In this document: one piece after another, positions 1-6,747 of the stretch
Layout of the letters: each line of letters starts with the position of its first letter
Numbering within the stretch: position 1 is the first letter of the stretch
Origin: PWND01 sp964601515
GTDB lineage: Bacteria > Bacteroidota > Bacteroidia > Bacteroidales > UBA7960
Length of the DNA stretch: 13,425 nt
Assembly: GCA_964601515.1 (NCBI GenBank)
Contig: CAZRNU010000081.1
Span: forward strand, 1-13,425
Direction: 5' to 3'
Notes under the pieces: model-generated
What the model was told of the DNA's origin: nothing
Databases searched by the model: none
The model's input: the letters and a program-made list of their open reading frames with translations, nothing else
Made by a program: the position numbers and the translations under genes

Positions 1-63
1 CGAGTGGCTAGGCAGAGGTCTGCAAAACCTCCTACAGCGGTTCGAATCCGCTCGAAACCTCCA
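1..63 (+). tRNA. tRNA-Cys (GCA), 5' end outside window
   Basis: This is the 3' part of a cysteine tRNA. The window opens inside the D-arm (D-stem 3' strand ggc at 11-13). The anticodon stem gaggt/acctc (15-19/27-31) closes the loop ctgcaaa with anticodon GCA at 22-24. The T-arm stem agcgg/ccgct encloses ttcgaat. The acceptor 3' strand cgaaacc (53-59) is followed by a U at the discriminator position (60), the usual identity base of tRNA-Cys, and an encoded CCA (61-63). About a dozen 5' bases lie before the window. Confidence 0.95.
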
Positions 64-70
64 CTACAGA

Positions 71-110
71 AAAAGGATTAGAAAGAAAATTTCTAATCCT
101 TTTGTTTTTA
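71..110 (+). terminator. Rho-independent terminator after tRNA-Cys
   Basis: A perfect 14-bp inverted repeat (71-84 with 90-103; arm aaaaggattagaaa) encloses a 5-nt loop, and a T-rich tract (gttttta, 104-110) follows. It begins 8 nt after the tRNA CCA end, so it most likely ends the tRNA transcript. The arm is AT-rich but long, so the hairpin should be stable. Confidence 0.85.
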
Positions 111-194
111 GGGGTCACCTTCCAACCCAAACCTAAAATAATCATTCCCATTATCTGAAAAACCCATCAAAAAATAAAGTAATATTACAGCGTC

Positions 195-260
195 GACAGG
201 TCAAGCCCTGCCCCCTAAGGGCATTCCACCGTTTATTTTTAAGGCCGGTCAAGCCCGGTC
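195..260 (+). repeat. Two copies of a ggtcaagccc-type dispersed repeat
   Basis: Copy one (195-214) reads gacaggtcaagccctgcccc. Copy two (243-260) reads ggccggtcaagcccggtc. A third, inverted copy lies at 4486-4505, beyond ygfK. The shared core is ggtcaagccc. The 111-328 spacer holds no convincing gene: the minus-strand reading frame across it runs through these repeats and into the ygfJ-like gene in another frame. Confidence 0.6.
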
Positions 261-288
261 TACTCAATCCAAATCTATACTCAAATTC

Positions 289-316
289 CCGATACCTGAC
301 ATCCGACACCTGATAC
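289..316 (+). repeat. 14-bp tandem repeat, two copies
   Basis: Two adjacent 14-bp units, ccgatacctgacat (289-302) and ccgacacctgatac (303-316), differ only by two transitions. The array ends 12 nt beyond the stop codon of the minus-strand nucleotidyltransferase gene. No function is evident. Confidence 0.65.
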
Positions 317-328
317 CCCTTTAAAAAC

Positions 329-913
329 CTACACCCCCACCCACTTCTCATAATCCTTCCAATCATTAATATTGGCTAGAATTCTTTTATCATCGACTTC
401 TATTCTAAAAGATGAAAACCTGTTTAGAAATTCTTTAAAATGAAGCTCATTGGCAGATTCAGATTTTGCAGCATTGATGATTTTTTCGGATACCAAAACC
501 GGATGTCCTCCATGACTATCATGGGAAGGAATTATGTAATCAGCAGAACGTGAATTATCAAAAAGCGTTTTTAGTAATTTTTGGTTGACAAATGGATTGT
601 CAATGATGTGTAAAAAAGTTGTATTAGCATTCTCAATGGCATTACAGCCAAGTTTTAATGAATAAAACCGACCTAATTCGGGAAATTCATTAATTACAGT
701 AATTGTGTTTTCCGGTAAACTAATATTGTTTTCCTCAATAGATTTTTTACCGGATTTATTAATAACAACAATGATTTCCTTGCATCCAAAATCTATATAT
801 TCTTTGATTGCTTTCTCAATGAAGGTAAACTTTTCATCAAACTTCAATGATAGTTTAGGCTCTCCCATTCGTGATGAGTTTCCTGCGGCAAGTATGATGG
901 CGGAAGTTTGCAT
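329..913 (-). CDS. MocA/YgfJ-like molybdenum cofactor nucleotidyltransferase family protein
   Basis: This 194-residue cytosolic protein belongs to the MobA/MocA-like NTP-transferase family. Family members transfer a CMP or GMP moiety to molybdopterin so that it can be loaded into molybdenum hydroxylases. The nucleotide-binding signature LAAGNSSRMGEPK is at residues 8-20, a probable metal-binding Asp lies in HIIDNPF (102-108), and GGHPVL (135-140) matches the GHPV region of MocA proteins. The length fits E. coli YgfJ (about 190 residues), which is encoded immediately before ygfK there. Here the gene diverges from ygfK, with 275 bp between the two starts. The pairing with YgfK and a molybdenum hydroxylase in the same window supports a maturation role for that hydroxylase. 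Which nucleotide is transferred cannot be read from the sequence. The start at 913 places the signature at the usual distance from the N-terminus. Confidence 0.85.
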   Translation of the reverse strand: MQTSAIILAAGNSSRMGEPKLSLKFDEKFTFIEKAIKEYIDFGCKEIIVVINKSGKKSIEENNISLPENTITVINEFPELGRFYSLKLGCNAIENANTTFLHIIDNPFVNQKLLKTLFDNSRSADYIIPSHDSHGGHPVLVSEKIINAAKSESANELHFKEFLNRFSSFRIEVDDKRILANINDWKDYEKWVGV

Positions 914-974
914 TATGTATGATTTCTTTGCTAATTCAATTACGCTAAAATAATGAATTTTCCAAAAGATTTGG

Positions 975-982
975 TATTTTTG
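975..982 (+). promoter_or_regulatory. Possible Bacteroidota -7 box upstream of ygfK
   Basis: TATTTTTG matches the Bacteroidota TAnnTTTG -7 consensus on the strand of ygfK. It would give a leader of about 200 nt containing the repeats at 1001-1137. No good -33 TTTG box is seen at the right distance, so this is a weak call. No better match lies closer to the start codon. Confidence 0.3.
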
Positions 983-1000
983 ACGTTATTAAAAAAAACT

Positions 1001-1137
1001 CCGTGACTCTCTGTGTAATCCGTGTCTCCGTGGTTCAAAAACCCCATAGAAAAACGGCTTTAGATAATAATCACAGAGTCTCACAGTTTGGATTTGCACT
1101 TTTCACACTGCGTAACATTGTGTAACACTGTGTAACT
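1001..1137 (+). repeat. ctgtg/gtgtaa-rich repeat block in the ygfJ-ygfK spacer
   Basis: The spacer contains a run of cyclic variants of ctccgtg/ctctgtg/gtgtaa (1001-1046). An imperfect inverted match follows: ccgtgactctctgtg (1001-1015) against cacagagtctcacag (1072-1086), 12 of 15 positions paired. Then come three 10-bp units, cactgcgtaa, cattgtgtaa and cactgtgtaa (1106-1135). The block lies between divergent starts, so it could affect either gene, but nothing proves a regulatory role. The rest of 914-1188 shows no gene. Confidence 0.55.
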
Positions 1138-1188
1138 AATACGTTCTTTACATAAATCAAAATAAATTATTATACAAACACCTACATT

Positions 1189-4100
1189 ATGTCTGATAAA
1201 TTCTATACCGTTTCATTACAACAATTATTAGAACTTTCATTAAGCCACATAAAAAACAATCATTTTTTCGGCATACCGGAGAAATTGTTTTTCAATTCTA
1301 AAAATCATCCTGAAATAAAAACAGGCATTTTCGGGCATAACCTTGATACTCCAATTGGAGTTGCTGCCGGACCTCATAGCCAGATGGCTCAAAACATTAT
1401 TGGCTCATGGCTTATGGGTGCGAAATATATTGAATTAAAAACCGTGCAAACACTTGACGAACTGGAAGTTCCAAAGCCATGTATAGATATGCAGGATGAA
1501 GGCTATAACTGCGAATGGTCGCAGGAACTAAAAATCGAACAAAGCTTTGATGAATACCTGAATGCATGGATTATTATACACATTCTGAATCATAAATTTG
1601 GAAATAGCACAGATATTGGTTGTGTTTTCAACATGAGTGTTGGCTATAATCTGGAAGGTATTCTCAAAGACAATGTGCAGTGGTTTTTTGATAAAATGAA
1701 CAATTGCAGCAAAGAACTTCAGGAGAAAATTGAAGAAATTCGCAGCATTTATCCTGAAATTGATAAAATCAATATCCCCTCAAAGATATCTGACAACATT
1801 ACTCTTTCTACAATGCACGGCTGTCCGGCAAACGAGATAGAGTCGATTGCAAAATACCTTCTTGAGAAAAAAGGGCTGCATACATTTGTAAAGCTGAATC
1901 CAACACTGATTGGTCCTCAAAAACTAAGAGAGATTCTTAACAAAAAGATGAAATTCAAAACTAATGTTCCTGATCAGGCATTTGAGCATGACCTTAAATA
2001 TCCTGATGCTTTAAACATTATAAAATCATTACAAAAAACTGCAAAAGAAAAAAATCTTGAATTCGGACTTAAACTTACTAATACTCTGGAATCGGCTAAT
2101 ATCAAAGATGTATTTGGAGATGATGTTGATATGATGTATATGAGCGGGCGAGCTTTGCATCCAATTTCCATAAATGTGGCTGCAAAACTTCAAGAAGAAT
2201 TTAAGGGAGAATTACAACTTTCATTCTCTGCAGGAGCTGACGCTTTCAACATTGCGGATATTTTAAAGTGTGGTTTTAAGACAGTAACTGTCAGTTCAGA
2301 CCTTCTCAAGCCGGGCGGATATATGAGATTGAACCAATACATTGAGAATCTTGACAATGAATTAAAAAATAAAAAAGCAAACAACTTAAATGAATTTATT
2401 CTTTACGAGGCAAAGAAAACAGACATCAAAGATGCTGCTTTAGCAAATCTTAAAAAATATGCTTCCGAAGTTTTGGAAAACAAGAGATACAAGCGCGATT
2501 TCATTGTTGATCCAAACATTAAAACAAACAGAGAATTAAAATATTTTGATTGCATATCAGCTCCTTGTCGTGATACATGCTCTACCAATCAAGACATTCC
2601 CGAGTATATGTATTTCACGGCAAATGAAAAATTCGACAAGGCATATGAGGTAATTCTCAGAACCAACCCATTTCCTGCAATTACCGGAATGGTTTGCGAC
2701 CACCTTTGTCAGAATAAATGCACAAGGGTAAATTATGATAATTCGCTTTTAATTAGAGAAGTGAAAAGATTTATTTCCGAACAAAAAGCAGTAAAACTCA
2801 AACCTCAAGGCAAAAATGACATTAAAGTAGGAATTATCGGCGCAGGACCTTCGGGATTATCTTGCGCTTACTATCTGGCATTGGCAGGTTTTTCGGTAAA
2901 TATTTACGAAGCAAAGTCGAAGTCGGGCGGAATGGTTCAGTATGCAATTCCGGGCTTCAGACTTACTGACGAAGCCATTGAAAAAGACTTCAATCGAGTT
3001 TATGAACTTGGAGTGAAGGTGCATTATAACACTAAAGTAACTTCGGAGTTTTTCGAGCAACTTAAAAAGGAAAATCAATACGTATTTATTGGAGCGGGAG
3101 CTCAGCTTTCTGCTGATTTTAATACTGAAGGTATAAATGCAAAAGGAGTTTTGGATTCTTTGGAATTTCTTTTTAATGTTAAAGCCGGAAAAGAATCAGG
3201 AATAGGAAATAATGTTGTTATAATCGGAGGTGGCAATACAGCAATGGATGCAGCCAGAACAGCATACCGAACAGTTGGAGAAAAAGGCAAGGTTACAATT
3301 GTTTACAGGCGTACAATCAACGAGATGCCGGCAGACCAAGGCGAGATTAAAGCAGTATTGGAAGAGGGCATGGATATAATTGAGCTTACCGCTCCCGAAA
3401 AAATCATTACCGAAAATGGCAAAGTAAAATCTTTGCTTTGCTCAAGAATGGAACTAAAAGGATTGGATTCTTCAGGCAGACCAAAACCTGTTAAGGTAGT
3501 AGGCTCCGAATTTGAAATTCCGTGCGATACTATTATTCCTGCGATTGGACAAAAGCTGGATATTGATTTCTGTGATAACAATCTGATTAAAAATGACAGC
3601 ATTGAATACACAACAAGAATAGATAATGTTTTTATAGGTGGTGATGCACTAAGAGGAGCATCTACAGCTATAAATGCCATCGGCGACGGCAGAAAAGCAG
3701 CAAATTCGATTATGGATATTGCAGGAATTGAGTTTAACATTCCAAAACCAGCCAATGGCAAAGGGTTAAGCAAAGAAGATTTGATAATAAAAAGATCTAA
3801 GAGAGTGTTTGCTCCTGAGCTAAATGAACTGCCTTTAGAAAAAAGAAAAAGCTTTGATCTAGTTAGCGAAACACTTGACAAGAAGACTATTATTGATGAG
3901 GCTTCGCGTTGTTTATATTGTGATGAAATTTGTAATATATGCACTACGGTTTGTCCAAACTTTGCAAATTTCTCATACAGCATTACACCAAAATCATACA
4001 GGTTACAAAAAGCTGTTAGAACTGCAAACGACACTGTTGAAATTCAGGAAGATGCTGTGGCTGAAATTACACAGCAATATCAGATATTGAATATTGCAAA

Positions 4101-4467
4101 CTTCTGTAACGAATGCGGTAACTGCAATACATTCTGCCCAACTTCAAGTGCTCCATATAAAGAGAAACCAAAAATTCATCTTACAGCCGAATCATTCAAC
4201 GAATCAAAAGAAGGATATTTGTTTGCAAAATTAGTTGACAGAACAAACCTTGTATTCAAACACAATACAGCTATTTCAACATTGTCTGACTTGGGTAATG
4301 AGTACATTTATCAGTCGGATTACATCTATGCTCGTATAACGAAAGAAGATTTCAGATTGATTGAAGCGAAGTTTTTAACTCCATGCGTTAAACAACATAG
4401 GTTTGAAAATGCTTTGCATATGAGTTTCATATTAAAGGGGGTAAAAGAATTGATATCCTGTTATTAA
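1189..4467 (+). CDS. ygfK: YgfK family FMN/FAD/iron-sulfur oxidoreductase (putative selenate reductase subunit)
   Basis: This 1092-residue protein is slightly longer than E. coli YgfK (about 1,030). Residues 1-400 form a dihydropyrimidine/dihydroorotate dehydrogenase-like barrel (GVAAGPHSQMAQNI at 57-70, IELKTVQTLDEL at 81-92, SAGAD at 347-351). A GltD-like module follows: an N-terminal Fe-S region with C455, C460, C464, C503, C507 and C511; a first dinucleotide motif GAGPSG (551-556); a second, GGGNTAMDA (680-688); and the C-terminal FAD motif GGDALRGASTAINAIGDG (817-834). The tail has two ferredoxin-like clusters (C908, C911, C915, C918, C922; C973, C976, C979, C983). This fits an NAD(P)H-linked electron-transfer flavoprotein. 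The annotated name 'selenate reductase' is historical; newer work links homologues to anaerobic purine/urate catabolism in gut bacteria. The substrate here is unknown. The natural partners are the Mo hydroxylase at 9548-12100 and the divergent MocA-like gene. Confidence 0.92.
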   Translation: MSDKFYTVSLQQLLELSLSHIKNNHFFGIPEKLFFNSKNHPEIKTGIFGHNLDTPIGVAAGPHSQMAQNIIGSWLMGAKYIELKTVQTLDELEVPKPCIDMQDEGYNCEWSQELKIEQSFDEYLNAWIIIHILNHKFGNSTDIGCVFNMSVGYNLEGILKDNVQWFFDKMNNCSKELQEKIEEIRSIYPEIDKINIPSKISDNITLSTMHGCPANEIESIAKYLLEKKGLHTFVKLNPTLIGPQKLREILNKKMKFKTNVPDQAFEHDLKYPDALNIIKSLQKTAKEKNLEFGLKLTNTLESANIKDVFGDDVDMMYMSGRALHPISINVAAKLQEEFKGELQLSFSAGADAFNIADILKCGFKTVTVSSDLLKPGGYMRLNQYIENLDNELKNKKANNLNEFILYEAKKTDIKDAALANLKKYASEVLENKRYKRDFIVDPNIKTNRELKYFDCISAPCRDTCSTNQDIPEYMYFTANEKFDKAYEVILRTNPFPAITGMVCDHLCQNKCTRVNYDNSLLIREVKRFISEQKAVKLKPQGKNDIKVGIIGAGPSGLSCAYYLALAGFSVNIYEAKSKSGGMVQYAIPGFRLTDEAIEKDFNRVYELGVKVHYNTKVTSEFFEQLKKENQYVFIGAGAQLSADFNTEGINAKGVLDSLEFLFNVKAGKESGIGNNVVIIGGGNTAMDAARTAYRTVGEKGKVTIVYRRTINEMPADQGEIKAVLEEGMDIIELTAPEKIITENGKVKSLLCSRMELKGLDSSGRPKPVKVVGSEFEIPCDTIIPAIGQKLDIDFCDNNLIKNDSIEYTTRIDNVFIGGDALRGASTAINAIGDGRKAANSIMDIAGIEFNIPKPANGKGLSKEDLIIKRSKRVFAPELNELPLEKRKSFDLVSETLDKKTIIDEASRCLYCDEICNICTTVCPNFANFSYSITPKSYRLQKAVRTANDTVEIQEDAVAEITQQYQILNIANFCNECGNCNTFCPTSSAPYKEKPKIHLTAESFNESKEGYLFAKLVDRTNLVFKHNTAISTLSDLGNEYIYQSDYIYARITKEDFRLIEAKFLTPCVKQHRFENALHMSFILKGVKELISCY

Positions 4468-4485
4468 AAAATGTCTTTTTGTATA

Positions 4486-4505
4486 GGCCGGGCTTGACCT
4501 GTCCC
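4486..4505 (-). repeat. Inverted copy of the ggtcaagccc dispersed repeat
   Basis: On the minus strand this reads gggacaggtcaagcccggcc, sharing acaggtcaagccc with 196-208 and ggtcaagcccgg with 247-258. It starts 18 nt after the ygfK stop, in the opposite orientation to the copies left of the ygfJ-like gene. The two genes are thus bracketed by inverted copies. Confidence 0.6.
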
Positions 4506-4537
4506 TGTTTGGTTTGGGGTTTGGGGCGTGGGGCGTA

Positions 4538-4559
4538 GAGACGCAATGCTTTGCGTCTC
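4538..4559. repeat. Palindrome gagacgcaa / ttgcgtctc
   Basis: A perfect 9-bp inverted repeat (4538-4546 with 4551-4559) encloses a tgct loop. It belongs to the same gagacgc sequence family as the larger palindrome at 4731-4754. It could act as a weak terminator for ygfK but has no T-run. Confidence 0.7.
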
Positions 4560-4620
4560 AATTCCTTTCGTCTCCATACCTTGCGTCTCAATTCCTTTCG
4601 TCTCCATACCTTGCGTTTCC
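4551..4620 (+). repeat. 30-bp tandem repeat, about 2.3 copies
   Basis: A 30-bp unit starting ttgcgtctcaattcctttcg occupies 4551-4580 and is repeated exactly at 4581-4610. A partial third unit (ttgcgtttcc) covers 4611-4620. The unit begins with the right arm of the preceding palindrome, suggesting the array grew from it. Confidence 0.85.
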
Positions 4621-4688
4621 TTGCGTTAGTCTCCTTTATTAAATATTGCGTCTACAACCCTATCAGAGACCCATTTGCGAAAGAAAAG

Positions 4689-4743
4689 AGACGCGATGTA
4701 GACGCGATAGAGATGCGATAGTGACGCGATAGAGACGCGAAGC
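4689..4743 (+). repeat. 11-bp tandem repeat (agacgcgatag), five units
   Basis: Five contiguous 11-bp units: agacgcgatgt, agacgcgatag, agatgcgatag, tgacgcgatag and agacgcgaagc. The last unit forms the left side of the palindrome at 4731-4754. The period is close to one helical turn. No coding potential is apparent. Confidence 0.85.
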
Positions 4744-4754
4744 ATCGCGTCTCT
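4731..4754. repeat. Palindrome agagacgcga / tcgcgtctct
   Basis: A perfect 10-bp inverted repeat (4731-4740 with 4745-4754) encloses agca. The gtagagacgcga type of palindrome is a dispersed intergenic element in many Bacteroidota genomes (recalled, not searched). It lies between the convergent ygfK and M56 genes and could help end transcription in either direction. Confidence 0.75.
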
Positions 4755-4816
4755 ACAAATTCAATGATACATAAAATCTCCAGCGCTGAGCGGCATTTAT
4801 AATAACGCTCTGTTTG

Positions 4817-4846
4817 GAGGCTGTCCCGGGCTTTTGAATCAGCCTC
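4817..4846 (-). terminator. Possible terminator hairpin after the M56-TonB gene
   Basis: A 7-bp stem gaggctg/cagcctc (4817-4823 with 4840-4846) encloses a 16-nt loop, starting 6 nt past the stop codon of the minus-strand M56 gene. There is no clear U-run after it on the minus strand, so termination is only likely from position. Confidence 0.45.
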
Positions 4847-4852
4847 TATAAT

Positions 4853-6127
4853 TTACTGGAGAGCAAATCTTATTGGCATCCTAAATTGAGTGTTTACAAC
4901 CTCTCCCGACTTCATTCTTCCCGGAGTCCAATCAGGCATCATCCTTATAACACGTAACGCTTCTGCGTCAATTTCAGAATTAACCCCCTGCGCAATCTCT
5001 GGATTAGAAACCTTTCCATCAGTCGTTATTACAAAAGATACAAATACAGTCCCCTGCACGCCTTCTTGCCTTGATTTTTCAGGATATTTAATGTTTCCTG
5101 CCACAAACTGCATCATTGCATTAGTACCACCCGGAAATTCCGGAACCACATCAACTTTCTCATATATGGTATCATTTTGTAAAGCATAAGCATCTGTAAC
5201 TTGCTCCTTTATATCAACAATATCACTTTTTTCTTTTTCATGTGTATTACAGGACTGAAAAATGTATCCTGAAATAAATAAAATACTCACAATCACTAAA
5301 CTAATCGCATTAAATGCCTTATGGCTTCGGTTTTCTTTGTTCATCATAATAATACGTTTTTTAATTGGTGAATGACTAAACAGGTTAATAATATGTATTC
5401 TGGAATTAACAATTGACATCTCAAGGAGCAGCTTCTGATAATTATACTTTTCTTTGAATTGTTTCAACACGTAGCTATCAGCCTCATATTCATGTACAAG
5501 CTTTATTTCTTTACGCAAATACCAAATTGCAGGATGAAACCAGAACAAAACCAACAATAGTTCAATAAACATTAAATCTATAAAATGATTTTTCTTAATA
5601 TGCGCCTTTTCATGCAATAAAACAGATTCAAGATCAGAGTCTGACATCAAATAGTCCGGTATAAATACATACCAAAAAAATGAGAATGGAGAAATCTTTT
5701 CTTTTATCGGGATAACTTTTAACCTGTGAATGCTAATCTTGTTTTTTACTAAAACGCTTGCAATTAAATATGCTAAGGACAATATTAACCTTAAGAGCAG
5801 CAGAAATGAAACAAAAAGAAAGACATATTTAACAAGTCCCATATGTATTAATGTATTGTATAACTCGTTAGCTGAATTATCTATAGTTGCAGAAATACCA
5901 ATAATCACCTCAGGCAGTTGATAGGAATAAACAGATGAATTGCTGCTTACCTCCTGCATTCCTGGGAATGCAATAAAGCCGGGAAGTATTGAAAACAATA
6001 ATCCTAAAACAATAAACCTGCGATTATAAGAATGAGAAGTGCTTTTTTTTAGCATAAAAAAGTGAAATGATCCAATTATAAGTATGTTAATACTTGAATA
6101 AAAAATGTATAAAACAAGATTTTCCAT
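4853..6127 (-). CDS. M56 (BlaR1/MecR1-type) metallopeptidase fused to a TonB C-terminal domain
   Basis: This 424-residue inner-membrane protein has predicted membrane segments near residues 3-25, 38-56 and 100-127, and after the catalytic region near 184-203 and 271-290. The zinc peptidase motif HEKAH is at 172-176, with HEYEAD (212-217) supplying the likely third ligand, as in BlaR1/MecR1. No penicillin-binding sensor domain follows. The C-terminal part (about 325-424) is a TonB C-terminal fold (PEFPGG at 329-334, KYPE at 347-350, DAEALRVIRMMPDWTPG at 387-403), expected in the periplasm. Such M56-TonB fusions are common in Bacteroidota beside BlaI-type repressors, and this gene starts 7 nt after the blaI-like stop. 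By analogy it senses an envelope signal and triggers loss of the repressor. The signal is unknown, and nothing ties it to the metabolic genes on either side. Confidence 0.9.
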   Translation of the reverse strand: MENLVLYIFYSSINILIIGSFHFFMLKKSTSHSYNRRFIVLGLLFSILPGFIAFPGMQEVSSNSSVYSYQLPEVIIGISATIDNSANELYNTLIHMGLVKYVFLFVSFLLLLRLILSLAYLIASVLVKNKISIHRLKVIPIKEKISPFSFFWYVFIPDYLMSDSDLESVLLHEKAHIKKNHFIDLMFIELLLVLFWFHPAIWYLRKEIKLVHEYEADSYVLKQFKEKYNYQKLLLEMSIVNSRIHIINLFSHSPIKKRIIMMNKENRSHKAFNAISLVIVSILFISGYIFQSCNTHEKEKSDIVDIKEQVTDAYALQNDTIYEKVDVVPEFPGGTNAMMQFVAGNIKYPEKSRQEGVQGTVFVSFVITTDGKVSNPEIAQGVNSEIDAEALRVIRMMPDWTPGRMKSGEVVNTQFRMPIRFALQ

Positions 6128-6134
6128 CTTTCAT

Positions 6135-6503
6135 TTATTTACTTTTTAGTTGTTCGTCAATTAATTGTCTAATTTCTTTCAACTCTGCTTCTGATAAATC
6201 TTTTTCAACTGAAAAATATGAAACTAATTGCTTTACAGAATTACCAAAATATTTCTTTAGCATATCTTTCATCATTACTTGAGCATACTCAGATTTGGCA
6301 ACTAAAGGATAATACTCATGAGTTTTCCCATATGCCTTATGCCCAACAAATCCTTTGTCTTCCAAAATCCTAACAATAGTAGAAATTGTGGTGTATGCAG
6401 GCTTAGGATTTGATATTTCTAATACAATATCTTTTACAAAACACTTTTTAAGTTTCCAAATAATATGCATTACTTGTTCTTCAGCTTTTGTTAACTCTTT
6501 CAT
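6135..6503 (-). CDS. BlaI/MecI-family transcriptional repressor
   Basis: This 122-residue winged-helix repressor matches the usual BlaI/MecI length. The N-terminal DNA-binding domain covers about residues 1-72, with the recognition helix around TTISTIVRILEDKG (38-51) and the wing at GHKAYGKTHEYYP (54-66). The C-terminal helices (73-122) should form the dimer interface. It is the first gene of a two-gene operon with the M56-TonB protein, which in the BlaR1-BlaI paradigm relieves repression. Two operator-like dyads lie 73-108 bp upstream of its start and overlap its likely promoter, so autoregulation is expected. It may also control unlinked genes. Confidence 0.92.
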   Translation of the reverse strand: MKELTKAEEQVMHIIWKLKKCFVKDIVLEISNPKPAYTTISTIVRILEDKGFVGHKAYGKTHEYYPLVAKSEYAQVMMKDMLKKYFGNSVKQLVSYFSVEKDLSEAELKEIRQLIDEQLKSK

Positions 6504-6566
6504 ATCGAATTCAGCAAATTAGTGTACTTTATTTTTAACTATTCTATTACCAAATGTATTTCTTCA

Positions 6567-6574
6567 CAAAGATA
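6567..6574 (-). promoter_or_regulatory. Likely -7 box of the blaI-M56 operon
   Basis: On the minus strand the bases read TATCTTTG, a full match to the Bacteroidota TAnnTTTG -7 consensus, 63 nt upstream of the blaI-like start codon. The two BlaI-type dyads lie directly upstream and overlap it by two bases, the arrangement expected for a repressed promoter. A -33 box is not obvious because the region is the operator itself. Confidence 0.65.
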
Positions 6575-6594
6575 CAACTATTTTTTTAGTTATA
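6573..6594. promoter_or_regulatory. BlaI-type operator 1
   Basis: The dyad aacta-N6-tagtt (6576-6591) sits inside a slightly longer imperfect palindrome with outer ta/ta pairs (6573-6594). It partly overlaps the minus-strand -7 box. The sequence resembles the acaacta/tagttgt dyads bound by BlaI/MecI-type repressors (recalled consensus). Confidence 0.7.
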
Positions 6595-6613
6595 CAACTA
6601 TTTTTATAGTTAT
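6594..6613. promoter_or_regulatory. BlaI-type operator 2
   Basis: A second dyad, aactat-tttt-atagtt (6596-6611), is spaced exactly 20 bp from operator 1, about two helical turns. Both sites start with acaacta, so two repressor dimers could bind on the same face of the helix. Confidence 0.7.
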
Positions 6614-6687
6614 TTTTAAATTTTAACTAAACAAGCTAAAATAATTCTAAAAAATACTAGAACAATCCTATTACAATAGCAATTTAC

Positions 6688-6695
6688 TATCTTTG
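6688..6695 (+). promoter_or_regulatory. Likely -7 box of the PLP-PLP-hydroxylase operon
   Basis: TATCTTTG on the plus strand matches the Bacteroidota TAnnTTTG -7 consensus and lies 52 nt before the start codon at 6748. No convincing -33 TTTG is seen. The BlaI-type operators are about 75 bp further upstream, so direct repression of this promoter is not implied. Confidence 0.6.
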
Positions 6696-6747
6696 CATTA
6701 ATCATAAAAGCATAAACCTTACGTTATTTCAAATTACACAGAAAGCT

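Noticed and set aside
40..63. tRNA-Cys 3' end as an integration (att) site
   Set aside because: No second copy of the tRNA 3' end and no integrase gene were noticed in the window.
151..366. 71-codon minus-strand open frame near the left edge
   Set aside because: It is made of dispersed-repeat sequence and overlaps the 3' end of the nucleotidyltransferase gene in another frame.
914..1188. Molybdenum-cofactor riboswitch ahead of ygfK
   Set aside because: The spacer consists of simple ctgtg/gtgtaa repeats, and I see no conserved Moco aptamer architecture.
3303..4034. 243-codon open frame on the minus strand inside ygfK
   Set aside because: It lies wholly within a well-supported coding gene with continuous family motifs on the other strand, and its translation shows no recognisable domain.
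4538..4754. CRISPR-like array
   Set aside because: Units are contiguous 11-bp or 30-bp tandem copies without unique spacers, and no cas gene is present.
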